Shown here one piece after another: positions 60,639 through 64,000 of a stretch of 64,000 nt of DNA. The notes beneath the pieces are model-generated. The model ran no database searches, was not told the DNA's origin, and saw only the letters and a program-made list of their open reading frames with translations. The position numbers and the translations under genes are program-made. The DNA is taken from assembly GCA_038501785.1 (NCBI GenBank), contig JBAMJR010000517.1, positions 48,501-112,500 of the forward strand, in the 5' to 3' direction. Every line of letters starts with the position of its first letter. Position 1 is the first letter of the stretch. This DNA is from Myoxocephalus aenaeus (Eukaryota; Chordata; Actinopteri; Perciformes; Cottidae).

Positions 60639-62533
60639 GACACCGTCAGGGACACACACACACACGACACCGTCAGGGACACACACACACGACACCGTCA
60701 GGGACACACACGACACCGTCAGGGACACACACTACACCGTCAGGGACACACACACACACGACACCGTCAGGGACACACACACACGACACCGTCAGGGACA
60801 CACACACACGACACCGTCAGGGACACACACACACACGACACCGTCAGGGACACACACACACTACACCGTCAGGGACACACACACACACACACACACTACA
60901 CCGTCAGGGACACACACACACACGACACCGTCAGGGACACACACACACTACACCGTCAGGGACACACACACACACACACACACACGACACCGTCAGGGAC
61001 ACACACACACACGACACCGTCAGGGACACACACACACTACACCGTCAGGGACACACACACACACACACACACGACACCGTCAGGGACACACACACACACA
61101 CACACACGACACCGTCAGGGACACACACACACACGACACCGTCAGGGACACACACACACTACACCGTCAGGGACACACACACACACACACACACGACACC
61201 GTCAGGGACACACACACACTACACCGTCAGGGACACACACACTACACCGTCAGACACACACACACACACACACACACACACTACACCGTCAGACACACAC
61301 ACACACACGACACCGTCAGGGACACACACACACACACGACACCGTCAGGGACACACACACACACACACGACACCGTCAGGGACACACACACACACACACT
61401 ACACCGTCAGGGACACACACACACACACACTACACCGTCAGGGACACACACACACTACACCGTCAGGGACACACACACACACTACACCGTCAGGGACACA
61501 CACACACACACACCGTCAGGGACACACACACACACACACGACACCGTCAGGGACACACACACACACACGACACCGTCAGGGACACACACACACACACGAC
61601 ACCGTCAGGGACACACACACACACTACACCGTCAGGGACACACACACACACACACACACTACACCGTCAGGGACACACACACACACACACACACTACACC
61701 GTCAGGGACACACACACACACACACACACTACACCGTCAGGGACACACACACACACACACACACGACACCGTCAGACACACACACACACGACACCGTCAG
61801 ACACACACACACACACACGACACCGTCAGACACACACACACACGACACCGTCAGACACACACACTACACCGTCAGACACACACACACACTACACCGTCAG
61901 ACACACACACACACACTACACCGTCAGACACACACACACACTACACCGTCAGACACACACACACACGACACCGTCAGACACACACACACACGACACCGTC
62001 AGACACACACACACACGACACCGTCAGACACACACACACAACACCGTCAGGGACACACACACACGACACCGTCAGGGACACACACACACACACGACACCG
62101 TCAGGGACACACACACACACGACACCGTCAGGGACACACACACACACACACACGACACCGTCAGGGACACACACACACACACTACACCGTCAGGGACACA
62201 CACACACACGACACCGTCAGGGACACACACACACACACTACACCGTCAGGGACACACACACACACACTACACCGTCAGGGACACACACACACACACACTA
62301 CACCGTCAGGGACACACACACACACACACTACACCGTCAGGGACACACACAACACCGTCAGGGACACACACGACACCGTCAGGGACACACACACACACAC
62401 ACACACACGACACCGTCAGACACACACACACACACACACGACACCGTCAGGGACACACACACACACACACGACACCGTCAGGGACACACACACACACGAC
62501 ACCGTCAGGGACACACACACACACGACACCGTC

Positions 62534-62566
<33 letters not shown>

Positions 62567-63185
62567 ACACCGTCAGGGACACACACACACAACACCGTCA
62601 GGGACACACACACACGACACCGTCAGGGACACACACACGACACCGTCAGGGACACACACACACACACGACACCGTCAGGGACACACACTACACCGTCAGG
62701 GACACACACACGACACCGTCAGGGACACACACACACACACACGACACCGTCAGGGACACACACACACACACACGACACCGTCAGGGACACACACACACAA
62801 CACCGTCAGGGACACACACGACACCGTCAGGGACACACACACACACACACTACACCGTCAGGGACACACACACACGACACCGTCAGACACACACACACAC
62901 GACACCGTCAGACACACACACACACACACACACACAACACCGTCAGGGACACACACGACACCGTCAGGGACACACACACACACACTACACCGTCAGGGAC
63001 ACACACACACGACACCGTCAGACACACACACACACTACACCGTCAGACACACACACACTACACCGTCAGGGACACACACGCACTACACCGTCAGGGACAC
63101 ACACACACACTACACCGTCAGGGACACACACACACGACACCGTCAGGGACACACTACACCGTCAGGGACACACACACACTACACC
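60000..63185. repeat. CA-rich minisatellite ACACGACACCGTCAGGG(AC)n
   Basis: About 110 units combine a fixed ACACCGTCAGGGACACAC core with a CA run of variable length. Alternatives are CTACACC/CGACACC and loss of GGG. Higher-order repeats of several units recur (for example the order near 60110-60420 is found again near 60670-60960). No stop occurs in any + frame. Confidence 0.96.
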
Positions 63186-63945
63186 GAGAAACTCTTGACA
63201 GACTACAAGGAGACCCTCTTGACAGACTACAAGGAGACCCTCTTGACAGACTACAAGGAGACCCTCTTGACAGACTGCAAGGAGACCCTCTTGACAGACT
63301 ACAAGGAGACCCTCTTGACAGACTACAAGGAGACCCTCTTGACAGACTACAAGGAGACCCTCTTGACAGACTGCAAGGAGACCCTCTTGACAGACTACAA
63401 GGAGACCCTCTTGACAGACTGCAAGGAGACCCTCTTGACAGACTGCAAGGAGACCCTCTTGACAGACTGCAAGGAGACCCTCTTGATAGACTACAAGGAG
63501 ACCCTCTTGACAGACTACAAGGAGACCCTCTTGACAGACTGCAAGGAGACCCTCTTGACAGACTGCAAGGAGACCCTCTTGACAGACTGCAAGGAGACCC
63601 TCTTGACAGACTGCAAGGAGACCCTCTTGACAGACTACAAGGAGACCCTCTTGACAGACTACAAGGAGACCCTCTTGACAGACTGCAAGGAGACCCTCTT
63701 GATAGACTGCAAGGAGACCCTCTTGACAGACTACAAGGAGACCCTCTTGACAGACTGCAAGGAGACCCTCTTGACAGACTGCAAGGAGACCCTCTTGACA
63801 GACTGCAAGGAGACCCTCTTGATAGACTACAAGGAGACCCTCTTGACAGACTACAAGGAGACCCTCTTGACAGACTACAAGGAGACCCTCTTGACAGACT
63901 ACAAGGAGACCCTCTTGACAGACTGCAAGGAGACCCTCTTGCAGT
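63186..63945. repeat. 24-bp minisatellite CTTGACAGACTACAAGGAGA, about 31 copies
   Basis: Exact 24-bp units vary mainly between CTACAAGG and CTGCAAGG, rarely GATAGA for GACAGA. It follows the CA-rich array directly. The last 55 bases of the window are unique sequence with nothing recognised. Confidence 0.97.
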
Positions 63946-64000
63946 CCTTGCAGCCTGTGGAGCTCGATAGATGGACCAGACGTTTCTGACTTTGCATATC

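Noticed and set aside
59051..63970. A 1639-codon open frame as a giant repeat protein gene
   Set aside because: It begins in a broken transposon fragment and is open only because each repeat unit lacks stops. There is no promoter, splice structure or conserved domain.

Overview
The window is vertebrate nuclear DNA, almost certainly from a ray-finned (percomorph-like) fish. It has spliced genes with GT-AG introns, fish-type SINE, LINE, Tc1, hAT, BEL/Pao and Ty3 elements, and an extreme density of minisatellites. There are no bacterial operons, RNA genes or CRISPR arrays. I do not name a species.

Three protein-coding genes form the backbone. (1) The 3' end of a RhoGAP gene most like ARHGAP15 lies on the + strand: four exons, 691-3221, with earlier exons off the left edge. 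(2) A complete kinesin-1 heavy chain gene of KIF5C type lies on the - strand: 25 coding exons between 36681 and 10021. Every junction is in frame and the product is 972 residues, from motor P-loop to the QIAKPIR tail motif. (3) The 3' two thirds of an enhancer-of-polycomb gene, EPC2 type, lies on the - strand: 11 exons between 58651 and 41767, 575 codons, with N-terminal exons beyond 64000. EPC2 followed by KIF5C on the same strand is, from memory, the human order. An ARHGAP gene near a KIF5 gene recurs in the KIF5A, KIF5B and KIF5C paralogous regions, which supports the assignments.

The genes are ordinary; what lies between and inside them is not. Most longer introns of kif5c and epc2 hold their own, different minisatellite. 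Several are traceable: two arrays (30.7-33.2 kb and 38.7-39.2 kb) are expansions of pieces of LINE reverse-transcriptase ORFs, and two others were later split by hAT elements whose 8-bp target duplications are array sequence. A BEL/Pao element of 6.8 kb with LTRs that read as identical sits in sense orientation in what was a roughly 0.17-kb epc2 intron. A Tc1 element with a perfect 29-bp terminal repeat lies just upstream of kif5c. A second Tc1 end faces it and makes a perfect 90-bp inverted repeat about 340 bp from the kif5c start codon.

The right end (58.7-64 kb) is a broken Ty3/gypsy fragment running into three arrays in series: a 10-bp unit, CA-rich units, and a 24-bp unit. Together they keep one frame open for 1639 codons, but this is a by-product of stop-free repeats. 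The most unusual item is the 3.3-kb array in the last epc2 intron. Transcribed with the gene, it would give many copies of a sequence exactly complementary to the consensus 5' splice site.
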